From Pseudomonas bubulae (GTDB lineage: Bacteria > Pseudomonadota > Gammaproteobacteria > Pseudomonadales > Pseudomonadaceae), in the NCBI RefSeq assembly GCF_900618535.1, contig NZ_UYJA01000005.1, positions 248,001 through 312,000 of the forward strand: a DNA stretch of 64,000 bases, given 5' to 3'. Made by a program: the position numbers and the translations under genes. Shown one piece after another: positions 49,786 to 56,943 of this stretch (positions are counted from its first letter, which is position 1; each line of letters begins with the position of its first letter). The notes beneath the pieces are model-generated. The model was not told where the DNA came from and did no database searches. It saw nothing but the letters and a program-made list of their open reading frames with translations.

Positions 49786-51011
49786 TGAAACGCGTCGTTG
49801 TCACCGGCATGGCCGGTATCACCTCGCTGGGCAGTGACTGGGCCAGTATCGAAGCCAACTTTGTGGTCGGGCGCAGCGGTATCCGGCGCATGGACGAGTG
49901 GGACCGGTTCGCTGAACTTAACACCCGACTGGCCGGCCCCATTGATGACTTTGTGGTGCCCGCCCACTGGACCCGCAAGCAACTGCGCAGCATGGGCCGC
50001 GTGTCGCGGCTGGCCGTCGGCGCTGCAGAGCAGGCCCTGCAGGACGCCGGCCTGCTCGACAACCCGATCATTCGCGACGGGCGCATGGGCGTAGCCTGCG
50101 GCTCGTCCACCGGCAGCACCGACGAGATCATGGCGTTCGGCAATATGCTGCTCAACTCGGTGGCAGACGGCCTCAATGCCAACAGCTACGTACGGATGAT
50201 GCCGCACACCACAGCGGCCAATATCAGCATCTTCTTTGGCCTGACCGGGCGCCTGATCCCGACCTCCAGTGCCTGCACCAGCGGCAGCCAGGGGATCGGC
50301 TATGCCTACGAGGCCATCAAGTTCGGCCGCCTGCCGCTGATGCTCGCCGGCGGCGCCGAAGAACTGTGCCCCACCGAAGCGATGGTGTTTGACGCGCTGT
50401 ACGCCACCAGCCTGAAAAACGACGCCCCGCACACCAGCCCACGCCCCTACGACAGTGGTCGTGACGGCCTGGTGATCGGCGAAGGCAGCGGCATGCTGGT
50501 ACTCGAAGAGCTGGAACACGCACTGGCCCGTGGCGCCCATATCCACGCAGAAATCGTCGGCTTTGGCAGCAATGCCGACGGCCAGCACACCACCCGCCCG
50601 GAAGTCGGCACCATGCGCCGGGCGATGGAACTGGCACTGGAAGACGCCGGTATTGGCGCGGATGCCATCGGCTATGTAAACGGCCACGGCACCGCCACCG
50701 AACAGGGTGATATTGCCGAGACACTGGCCACCAGCGAGCTGTTCGGCAAACACATGCCCATCAGTTCGCAGAAGAGCTTTTTTGGCCATACCCTGGGCGC
50801 CTGTGGGGCGCTGGAATCCTGGTTCAGCATCGAAATGATGAACCGCGACCGCTACGTTCCCACGCTTAACCTCGATAAAGTCGACCCGCGCTGCGGCGAA
50901 CTGGATTACCTGCGTGACGAGTTCCGGGTGATGCACAACGACTACGTGATGAACAACAACTTTGCCTTTGGCGGAGTCAACACATCGTTGATCTTCCGTC
51001 GCTGGGCCTGA
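49785..51011 (+). CDS. apeR: beta-ketoacyl-ACP synthase of the APE operon (ApeR type)
   Basis: A 408-residue KAS II-type ketosynthase. Active residues are Cys in SSACTSGSQGIGYA, His in NGHGTATEQGD and His in QKSFFGHTLGACGALES. PRPYDSGRDGLVIGEGSGMLVLEEL is the conserved middle block. It is distinct from ApeO and probably acts in priming or early elongation, as suggested for ApeR. The ATG at 49785 overlaps the apeQ stop by one base. It is the last PKS gene; only a small lipoprotein follows. Confidence 0.91.
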   Translation: MKRVVVTGMAGITSLGSDWASIEANFVVGRSGIRRMDEWDRFAELNTRLAGPIDDFVVPAHWTRKQLRSMGRVSRLAVGAAEQALQDAGLLDNPIIRDGRMGVACGSSTGSTDEIMAFGNMLLNSVADGLNANSYVRMMPHTTAANISIFFGLTGRLIPTSSACTSGSQGIGYAYEAIKFGRLPLMLAGGAEELCPTEAMVFDALYATSLKNDAPHTSPRPYDSGRDGLVIGEGSGMLVLEELEHALARGAHIHAEIVGFGSNADGQHTTRPEVGTMRRAMELALEDAGIGADAIGYVNGHGTATEQGDIAETLATSELFGKHMPISSQKSFFGHTLGACGALESWFSIEMMNRDRYVPTLNLDKVDPRCGELDYLRDEFRVMHNDYVMNNNFAFGGVNTSLIFRRWA

Positions 51012-51030
51012 TACCTGTGGAACCCATGCA

Positions 51031-51471
51031 ATGACTTACCTGCTGCGCATTACCTTGATTGCCCTGGCCCTGCTGACCACCGTGTCCTGCACCAGCAAAC
51101 CCGTGTTCACCCCCGACCGCACATTACATGCCTCGATCAACAGCGACCGTGCGCAAATGCAACAGGCCATCGTCAAGGCCCTGGTCGGGCGCGGCTGGAC
51201 AGTGCAAAAAATCACCCCGCAACTGGTGCAGGCGCAGATCACCGTGCGCGGGCAATACCACGCTGAAATCGACATTCCGTACAGCGCCGATCACTACCGG
51301 ATCCAGTACCGCGACAGCAGCGGCCTGGACTACAAGGACGGCAAGATTCACAAGAATTACATTCGCTGGGTGCGCCTGCTGGATCGCGATATCGTGCGCG
51401 ACCTCAAGGACAATCAGAACGAACGCACGGCCAAACAGCTGTCTGAAGCGGCGCGGGTAAAACCGTTGTAA
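51031..51471 (+). CDS. conserved small lipoprotein at the end of the APE operon
   Basis: A 146-residue predicted lipoprotein. The signal peptide LRITLIALALLTTVSC ends in the lipobox TVSC near residue 20. The mature domain begins with TSKPVFTPDRTL and has an alternating YHAEIDIPYSADHYRIQYRDS pattern typical of a compact beta sheet. It lies 19 bases after apeR and directly before a terminator, so it is probably the last gene of the operon. I do not recognise the family; a structural or trafficking role at the envelope is only an inference. Confidence 0.8.
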   Translation: MTYLLRITLIALALLTTVSCTSKPVFTPDRTLHASINSDRAQMQQAIVKALVGRGWTVQKITPQLVQAQITVRGQYHAEIDIPYSADHYRIQYRDSSGLDYKDGKIHKNYIRWVRLLDRDIVRDLKDNQNERTAKQLSEAARVKPL

Positions 51472-51486
51472 CCATCAGAAACGACA

Positions 51487-51506
51487 AAGGCGCCTTTCGG
51501 CGCCTT
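51487..51506 (+). terminator. terminator of the APE operon
   Basis: AAGGCGCC-TTTC-GGCGCCTT, an 8-bp perfect stem with a 4-base loop, followed by ATTC. It lies 15 bases past the last lipoprotein gene. Confidence 0.75.
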
Positions 51507-51956
51507 ATTCACAAACAGACTGGCTTGTCATAGCACTGTGTCTGTCCGGCTCTGTAATGGCTGGTTTCCCAGGATTCTCAGAGTCTCACAAGCCCCTTGC
51601 GGGTACGAATGGACTATTACTCGCGCTAAGCGTTTAGGCAACCAGCATGACGCCCGCTTATCGTTTCTGGCCGCTCTTTTACAAGCTCAAAGCGCAGCGG
51701 ACAGCCGATGTTTACGAATAACCACGATGGCCCTGACCTTGATCATTCCGGCACTTCATAGCCTCTGAAATCACAAATAAGTACGCTGCCTTCTTTCGGT
51801 TGATATTGAAGTGACATTGACTGGACCCGTGCTTAAAGAAGCGATTTTGCGCAGCATTACTTTCAAGTTTCCAAGCGTGTTTTATAACTGCGCGTTTCGC
51901 AATTCTCGGCCAAACCGCAGCCCCTGCGGGCCATATCTCTTTCATTCGCAGGACAT
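51507..51956. other. non-coding stretch after the APE operon
   Basis: About 450 bases with no supported gene. An open frame at 51538-51768 has no recognisable protein, ribosome site or conserved composition. A small CCGCA-GCCCC-TGCGG hairpin (51916-51930) precedes the first copy of a 23-base direct repeat (51932-51954). Confidence 0.6.
51932..51954 (+). repeat. 23-base direct repeat, copy 1
   Basis: Begins CATATCTCTTTCATTCGC and ends AGGAC; identical over 23 bases to 52555-52577. Here it abuts the decayed small-gene fragment. Confidence 0.8.
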
Positions 51957-52049
51957 AACCTGCAAAGCCTGAACCGCGATGTAGCGCTGGCGATGGTGCA
52001 TCTGATCCATCAGGCTAAAACGTCTGTGGATAAGTGACTGGCCCGGTAA
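51957..52049 (+). pseudogene. decayed C-terminal copy of the 52851-53030 small gene
   Basis: Reads NLQSLNRDVALAMVHLIHQ-AKTSVDK, then TGA, where the intact gene has NLQGLNRDVALAVVHLIHQ-IKASVDK followed by LLAR. About 71 of 78 bases agree up to the premature stop, and the reading continues CTG GCC CGG TAA against CTG GCT CGC TGA. The N-terminal half is missing, so this is the remnant of a tandem duplicate. Confidence 0.85.
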
Positions 52050-52070
52050 TACACGCTCCCAAAGCTACAA

Positions 52071-52409
52071 CTATCGGGCGAGAGTGATACTTCCTTCGGT
52101 GCTTTGGCGATAAATCGTGTAGGGCAGCACCACCGTGTCAGCAATGGCGGAAGGCACGAAATCCAGAAGCCTGAGTGGTAGCAAGGCAGACGCTGCAATA
52201 TCTTGTGAAACAGTAGGGGATGGCCCGTGCAGAATACACAGACCGTATGACACGCCACTGTAAACCCGGGGCACGGAATCACAGTAGGTTTTCCACTCTT
52301 TAAGATTACGACGCGTTACTTCATCACCACGCAATACCGTATTGGTCGTTCCACAACCGCTGAGTGCCAAGCATAAGCCAGCGAGCACTGCGTAACCTTT
52401 ATGGGCCAT
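52071..52409 (-). CDS. YceK/YidQ-family (DUF1375) lipoprotein
   Basis: A 112-residue predicted lipoprotein starting at the ATG at 52409. The signal peptide is MAHKGYAVLAGLCLALSGC, with lipobox LSGC. The mature part has VPRVYSGVSYGLCILHGPS and SAIADTVVLPYTIYRQ, which match the YceK/YidQ pattern (short exported lipoproteins with a C-terminal ADT-LPYT-Y block). The function of the family is unknown. The gene stands alone and is opposite in direction to both neighbours. Confidence 0.8.
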   Translation of the reverse strand: MAHKGYAVLAGLCLALSGCGTTNTVLRGDEVTRRNLKEWKTYCDSVPRVYSGVSYGLCILHGPSPTVSQDIAASALLPLRLLDFVPSAIADTVVLPYTIYRQSTEGSITLAR

Positions 52410-52690
52410 GATCAAATCTCGATGTCAGGGGTTAATAACCTAACGACAAACGTGCACAAAAGGCGATCACCTCCCGGCATCGATTTGTTAAGAGATTTTT
52501 CGCCAAGAGGGAATCTTGCGCGCCAACATTTACCGGGCAGCGACGTCCGAGGGTCATATCTCTTTCATTCGCAGGACGCTTCCTAGAGAATCCTTGGGTC
52601 TTGCGCCTGTCTCTTTCGATCGCTAGCCTCCGGTACGTCATCCCCCATGGTTGACCGGGCGTGCAAGTCCGATTGAGATTTGAGTATCAC
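52410..52690. other. non-coding stretch upstream of the structured leader
   Basis: Contains the second copy of the 23-base repeat (52555-52577). No gene is supported. A promoter for the downstream leader must lie here or just inside 52600-52690, but no clear -35/-10 pair stands out. Confidence 0.5.
52555..52577 (+). repeat. 23-base direct repeat, copy 2
   Basis: Identical to 51932-51954. It lies 274 bases before the start of the small gene at 52851. Confidence 0.8.
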
Positions 52691-52822
52691 CGCCAGAAAC
52701 TCTGCTTTATGGCGGCTGTACGTGGGAGGTCTTCGGATCTGCCGGGTTTTGCTCCTATCTACCGGTCTTGCACACCCGCGTACAGCTGCCACCCTCTTTG
52801 TGTGCAAGCAAATGGTGACAGC
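52691..52822 (+). ncRNA. candidate structured 5' leader with mutually exclusive hairpins
   Basis: A 16-bp uninterrupted stem pairs 52711-52726 (GGCGGCTGTACGTGGG) with 52775-52790 (CCCGCGTACAGCTGCC), with two G-U pairs. It encloses AGGUC-UUCG-GAUCU (52727-52740) and a CCGG/CCGG hairpin (52742-52765), giving a three-way junction. A 5' hairpin (CGCCA 52691-52695 / TGGCG 52710-52714) competes for the left arm. A 3' hairpin (52785-52793 / 52814-52822, plus TTTG/CAAA) competes for the right arm. The start codon is 28 bases after the last hairpin. This is the layout of a riboswitch or attenuator. Pairings were worked out by eye. Confidence 0.6.
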
Positions 52823-52850
52823 TTCCAATTCGTATAGATGGAGACTCACC

Positions 52851-53030
52851 ATGACTACACACGATCACGAACAAACCCTCGAACACACCGATGAACTGCT
52901 ACGCTGCGCCATCGCCACGGCCTATGCGTCGGCCGATAACCTGCAAGGCCTGAACCGCGATGTGGCGCTGGCGGTGGTGCATCTGATCCATCAGATCAAA
53001 GCGTCTGTGGATAAGTTGCTGGCTCGCTGA
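52851..53030 (+). CDS. small unknown protein behind a structured leader
   Basis: A 59-residue acidic-to-neutral helical protein: MTTHDHEQTLEHTDELLRC at the N-terminus, then ADNLQGLNRDVALAVVHLIHQ and IKASVDKLLAR. GGAG lies 7 bases before the ATG. The style (short, alpha-helical, with a conserved VAL-VHLI block) recalls small Pseudomonas proteins of DUF3077/DUF6124 type, but I cannot assign a family firmly. No membrane segment or known motif is seen. A broken copy lies at 51957-52049, so the gene family has duplicated locally. The upstream in-frame extension to 52680 is encoded by the leader hairpins and is unlikely to be translated. Confidence 0.75.
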   Translation: MTTHDHEQTLEHTDELLRCAIATAYASADNLQGLNRDVALAVVHLIHQIKASVDKLLAR

Positions 53031-53039
53031 TCAGCCCTG

Positions 53040-53085
53040 CCCTCACCCCAAACCTCTCCCTCCGGGAGAGGGCTAGGGTGAGGGG
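53040..53085. repeat. palindromic repeat, CCCTCACCC family (copy 3), single hairpin
   Basis: CCCTCACCCCAAACCTCTCC...GGGAGAGGGCTAGGGTGAGG folds as a near-perfect 21-bp hairpin with a TCC loop. It overlaps the end of the LysR gene and supplies its stop codon. Confidence 0.88.
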
Positions 53086-53975
53086 TGCACCATCTTGCGC
53101 GTCAGCAACTGCGCAAACGCGGTCGCCATCGGTGATGAGTGACCCTTGCGCTGCACCAGCCACACCGCCGTATTGGCATCGGTATCCAGCAACGGCCGAT
53201 AAACCACACCCTTGATACGCATATGCTGGAACGACGCCGGCAGCACCGACACCCCCAACCCCGCCGACACCAGCCCGATAATGGTCATGGCCTCCCCCGC
53301 CTCCTGGGAGATATGCGGGCTGAACCCCGCCACCCGCGCGAGGCTGAGCAATTGCGCGTACAAGCCGCTGCCATAGCTGCGCGGGAAGAATACAAAGGGT
53401 TCGTCCGCCAATGCCGCCAGTTGCAAACCATCCTCGCTGCCTTCGGCCAGCGGGTGATCGGCGCGAATCACAGCCACCAGCGGCTCGCGAAACAGTTCAA
53501 CAACATGCAACGAATCCGGCAACGCCAGCGGCCGCATGATCCCGACTTCGATGGACTCATCCACCAGCCCCTCGGCCACCTCGCGGCTGCTCATTTCCTT
53601 GAGGTCCAGATGCACCGCCGGGAACGCCTGGCGAAAGGCAAAAATGGCCTGGGGGATACTGGAGTTGAACGGCGCCGACGAGGTAAAGCCAATTTTCAAT
53701 TCACCCAGCTCACCCAACTGCGCCCGCCGGGCCACGTCGGCGGCTTTGTCGACCTGGGCCAACACCCGCCGCGCCTCCTCAAGAAACAAGCGTCCGGCTT
53801 CGCTCAGGGCAACCCGACGATTGGTTCGCTCGAACAGCCGTGCCCCCAATTCCTGCTCAAGCGCCTGAATTTGCTGGCTTAGCGGTGGCTGGGAAATGCC
53901 CAGCACCTGCGCCGCCCGACCAAAGTGAAGCTCTTCGGCCACGGCAATGAAGTAGCGCAAATGGCGCAGTTCCAT
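53073..53975 (-). CDS. LysR-family transcriptional regulator (YnfL-like)
   Basis: A 300-residue LysR regulator. The N-terminal winged helix (MELRHLRYFIAVAEELHFG, then AAQVLGISQPPLSQQIQALE) is followed by a LysR substrate-binding domain (about 90-295). It is divergent from an MFS transporter, the arrangement of ynfL-ynfM in E. coli, and probably controls it. The last codons, HPSP and TAG, come from a palindromic repeat, so the native C-terminal tail has been replaced. The inducer is unknown. Confidence 0.88.
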   Translation of the reverse strand: MELRHLRYFIAVAEELHFGRAAQVLGISQPPLSQQIQALEQELGARLFERTNRRVALSEAGRLFLEEARRVLAQVDKAADVARRAQLGELGELKIGFTSSAPFNSSIPQAIFAFRQAFPAVHLDLKEMSSREVAEGLVDESIEVGIMRPLALPDSLHVVELFREPLVAVIRADHPLAEGSEDGLQLAALADEPFVFFPRSYGSGLYAQLLSLARVAGFSPHISQEAGEAMTIIGLVSAGLGVSVLPASFQHMRIKGVVYRPLLDTDANTAVWLVQRKGHSSPMATAFAQLLTRKMVHPSP

Positions 53976-53997
53976 ACAACCCCCATTAAGTCGTAAA

Positions 53998-54012
53998 ACC
54001 TATTAAACAGGT
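53998..54012. promoter_or_regulatory. candidate LysR operator between the regulator and MFS gene
   Basis: ACCT-ATTAAAC-AGGT, a 15-base interrupted dyad with an A/T-rich centre, fits the usual T-N11-A form of LysR sites. It lies 23 bases upstream of the regulator start. Confidence 0.45.
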
Positions 54013-54094
54013 CGAATTATATATTGGAAAGAATCGTTAGCCGCCTATATTCTTTTGTCATTGCCGTTCGGCTTTACCCCAATTTGAGGTCCCC

Positions 54095-55375
54095 GTGAAA
54101 ACTGCCGCTGCACCCCTGGCCCACGAAATCCCGCCGTCCGCGCTGGATGATGTTGTTACCCAACTGAATGATGTATTTATCGAGAAAGGCACGCCGATGT
54201 TTATGCGCACGGTGCTGGCCCTGTTCTCGGGTGGGTTCGCAACCTTTGCCCTGTTGTATTGCGTGCAGCCGATGATGCCGGTGCTATCCCATGAGTACGG
54301 GATCAATGCCGCTCAAAGCAGTCTGATTCTGTCCGTGGCCACGGCGATGCTAGCCATTGGCCTGCTGATTACCGGGCCCATTTCCGATGCCTTCGGGCGC
54401 AAGCCCGTGATGGTGTTTGCGTTGTTTAGTGCCGCGCTGTTTACCCTCCTCAGTGCCCTGATGCCGACCTGGGAAGGTGTACTGATAACACGGGCGCTGG
54501 TAGGGCTGTCACTTAGCGGGCTGGCTGCGGTAGCCATGACCTATCTGAGTGAAGAAATCCACCCGCAGCACATCGGCCTGGCCATGGGCCTGTATATTGG
54601 TGGCAACGCCATTGGCGGCATGAGCGGTCGTCTGATCAGCGGTGTATTGATCGACTTTGTCAGTTGGCACACCGCGATGTTGGTGATTGGCGCGCTGGCG
54701 CTGGTGGCCGCGGTGGTGTTCGTGAAAATCCTCCCCGAGTCGCGCAACTTCCGCCCGCGCTCGATGAATCCGCGCAGCCTGCTCGACGGTTTCACCATGC
54801 ATTTTCGCGATGCCGGGCTGCCCTGGCTGTTTCTCGAAGCGTTCCTGCTGATGGGGAGTTTTGTCACCCTGTTCAACTACATCGGCTACCGCCTGCTGGC
54901 CGAGCCGTACAATATGAATCAGGCGCTGGTAGGCTTGCTGTCGATCGTCTATCTGTCGGGTATCTACAGCTCGGCACAGATTGGCGCACTGGCCGACAAA
55001 CTGGGCCGTCGTCGCGTACTGTGGGCGGTGATTGTGCTGATGCTGGCCGGGATCGCGCTGACCCTGCTCACGCCCATTGCGTTTGTGATTATCGGCATGC
55101 TGATGTTCACCTTCGGCTTCTTCGGCGCGCATTCGGTGGCCAGCAGCTGGATCGGCCGCCGGGCAAGCAAGGCCAAGGGGCAGGCGTCGTCGCTGTACCT
55201 GTTCAGTTACTACGCCGGGTCGAGCGTAGCTGGCACCCTGGGTGGTGTGTTCTGGCATCTGGCGGGCTGGAACGGCATCGGCTTGTTTATCTCCAGCATG
55301 CTGGTGGTTGCCCTGCTGGTAGCGCTGCATCTGGCCCGGCTGCCAGTGCTGCCGGGAAACGCAAAGAACACGTAA
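54095..55375 (+). CDS. MFS transporter (YnfM-like)
   Basis: A 426-residue major facilitator transporter with a ~40-residue soluble N-terminal extension before the first helix (TVLALFSGGFATFALLYCVQP). About 12 helices follow. GPISDAFGRKPVMVFAL is the MFS signature loop between helices 2 and 3, repeated as ADKLGRRRVLWAVIV in the second half. The GTG at 54095 follows GAGG by 4 bases; an in-frame ATG nearer helix 1 (54200) is an alternative. The substrate is unknown. It is divergent from the LysR gene. Confidence 0.85.
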   Translation: MKTAAAPLAHEIPPSALDDVVTQLNDVFIEKGTPMFMRTVLALFSGGFATFALLYCVQPMMPVLSHEYGINAAQSSLILSVATAMLAIGLLITGPISDAFGRKPVMVFALFSAALFTLLSALMPTWEGVLITRALVGLSLSGLAAVAMTYLSEEIHPQHIGLAMGLYIGGNAIGGMSGRLISGVLIDFVSWHTAMLVIGALALVAAVVFVKILPESRNFRPRSMNPRSLLDGFTMHFRDAGLPWLFLEAFLLMGSFVTLFNYIGYRLLAEPYNMNQALVGLLSIVYLSGIYSSAQIGALADKLGRRRVLWAVIVLMLAGIALTLLTPIAFVIIGMLMFTFGFFGAHSVASSWIGRRASKAKGQASSLYLFSYYAGSSVAGTLGGVFWHLAGWNGIGLFISSMLVVALLVALHLARLPVLPGNAKNT

Positions 55376-55405
55376 CTCCCTGCACCTGCGGCTACAGGCA
55401 CTACC

Positions 55406-55855
55406 TCAATTCGGGTTGTTGATCTGTAGCCGTGCCTGGAGGCTGGTACCACGTTTTTCCAGACTCAGGCTTTCGAAGCCTGCACCTTCCAGTTCAATAC
55501 GATTGAGCCAGCCCAGCACCGCAACCGCATCCCCGTTCAGGGAGATGCGTACAACACCGCCATCCATTTCAAACTGCTCAACGCTCAACCCGGAGTCTGC
55601 GGCACTGTCGCTCAAACGCGAGACCAAGGGCTGTTCAGCACCCCTGGCAATGGATCCGGGGCGTGCCTGCCGGACTTCAACTTCGAGTGCCAGCTGCTTG
55701 AGGTACAGCGCCCGGGCCGCATCCAGACGTTGTTGAGCCGGTAACCACAGCCCGTAGACGCTGAACACAATCAGTAAAAATACCGCCAGCACACCGCACA
55801 ACTGGCGGTCTCGAGGCGGCAGGTGCAACCAGCGCTCACGCACAAACGTCTTCAT
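55406..55855 (-). CDS. gspM: type II secretion protein GspM
   Basis: Last gene of the gsp operon. A 149-residue bitopic inner-membrane protein with a short cytoplasmic N-terminus (MKTFVRERWLHLPPRDRQL), one helix (CGVLAVFLLIVFSVYGLWLP, about 20-39) and a periplasmic ferredoxin-like domain. It stabilises GspL in the inner-membrane platform. The ATGA overlap with gspL confirms the pair. The low sequence conservation of GspM means the call relies largely on position and topology. Confidence 0.85.
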   Translation of the reverse strand: MKTFVRERWLHLPPRDRQLCGVLAVFLLIVFSVYGLWLPAQQRLDAARALYLKQLALEVEVRQARPGSIARGAEQPLVSRLSDSAADSGLSVEQFEMDGGVVRISLNGDAVAVLGWLNRIELEGAGFESLSLEKRGTSLQARLQINNPN

Positions 55856-56943
55856 GATTCATCCCTGAGGGTCAGCATGGCCTGCACCCGACTGCCCTGC
55901 TGGCTCGCATTGCCCAGCGTAATCGGCAGTGCGCTTTGCACGCCTCGCTCGCGTAATTGCTCAAGCTGGGCAAAGCTGCCGACCGTGAGGTTCAATACCC
56001 AACCGATGCTTGCCCGCCACTCCATATGCTGCACTTCGACACTGCTGGCGCCAATCACCTGCTCGGTCAGTTGAAGCAACCGTGCCATATGCCCTCCTTG
56101 TGCACCCGTGGCGCGCTGCTGCATTGCCTTGAGTTGTGCGGACAGGTCCACAATACGGGTTTGCGCCGGGTACAGGGTTTTGAACCGCTCCTCGCTCATG
56201 ACATAAATCCGCGCCGCTTCCCCCTCCAGAAAACTGCTGCGCAGGTGGGTAAACCCCAAGGCCAGCGTGAACATCAGCAGTGCCATTACCCTGAGTCGCC
56301 GCCACGGCCAACCCCGCACCTGACGCCGAAACTCACCTTGGAGCAAGTTGATTGCATCTTCCGGGAGTGCGTCCCAGTCAATTTTTCGCGCCGTCAATGC
56401 GGTGGGCAAACCGGATTTAACCAACTCCAGCCCCACCAGGGAGACGGCCAGCCGGAATTCAAGCGTCCCGCCAACCAACCAGCGCCCACACCACCATTGC
56501 ATACATGCTTGATCGCGTGGCAACAGATCCGCATCCACCTGCGCGCTGACGATAGTCAAACCGCGCTCATGGAGCTGGCACAGCAAGGTTCTAAATCGCT
56601 GTTTGTGAGTGATCAGCAAGGGATAACGCTGCTGCGTATCCACCGGCCCGACGGCGAAGTGCAGTTCGTCCAGATCATCGGCCAGTTGATCTTCGACGGC
56701 AAAAGCCAGGGCCTGTGCGGTGGGCCTACGCTTGCCCGGCCAGGGTTCGGTCAGCACCCAGCTGCACATTTCCATGGGCAGGACCAGTGCGACGTTCCGG
56801 CCTTTCAGCCCGGCTGCAGCTTCGCTCAATGAGGTTTCTGTCGGCGACTGAGCATCGTGCCAGACGAATACAGGGGCGTTGTCATAATCAATCTCGACAC
56901 TGTGGGCAAAACCCTTGGCGGTGAGGTAAAGCCAGCTGTTCAT
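55852..56943 (-). CDS. gspL: type II secretion protein GspL
   Basis: Inner-membrane platform protein that links the GspE ATPase to GspM. The ATG at 56943 (MNSWLYLTAKG) overlaps the gspK stop and gives 363 residues; the longer frame to 56997 lies within gspK. The cytoplasmic actin-like domain (about 1-235) includes RNVALVLPMEMCSWVLTEP. One membrane helix lies near residue 245 (VMALLMFTLALGFTHL), and a periplasmic ferredoxin-like domain ends the protein. Confidence 0.9.
   Translation of the reverse strand: MNSWLYLTAKGFAHSVEIDYDNAPVFVWHDAQSPTETSLSEAAAGLKGRNVALVLPMEMCSWVLTEPWPGKRRPTAQALAFAVEDQLADDLDELHFAVGPVDTQQRYPLLITHKQRFRTLLCQLHERGLTIVSAQVDADLLPRDQACMQWWCGRWLVGGTLEFRLAVSLVGLELVKSGLPTALTARKIDWDALPEDAINLLQGEFRRQVRGWPWRRLRVMALLMFTLALGFTHLRSSFLEGEAARIYVMSEERFKTLYPAQTRIVDLSAQLKAMQQRATGAQGGHMARLLQLTEQVIGASSVEVQHMEWRASIGWVLNLTVGSFAQLEQLRERGVQSALPITLGNASQQGSRVQAMLTLRDES

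Noticed and set aside
51538..51768. 76-codon open frame after the APE operon
   Set aside because: No ribosome site, no recognisable family, and a composition unlike real genes of the window.
52680..52850. In-frame extension of the 52851 gene through the leader
   Set aside because: The extension would be encoded by the paired hairpin arms. The ATG at 52851 has a well-placed GGAG, and the extension looks non-protein-like.
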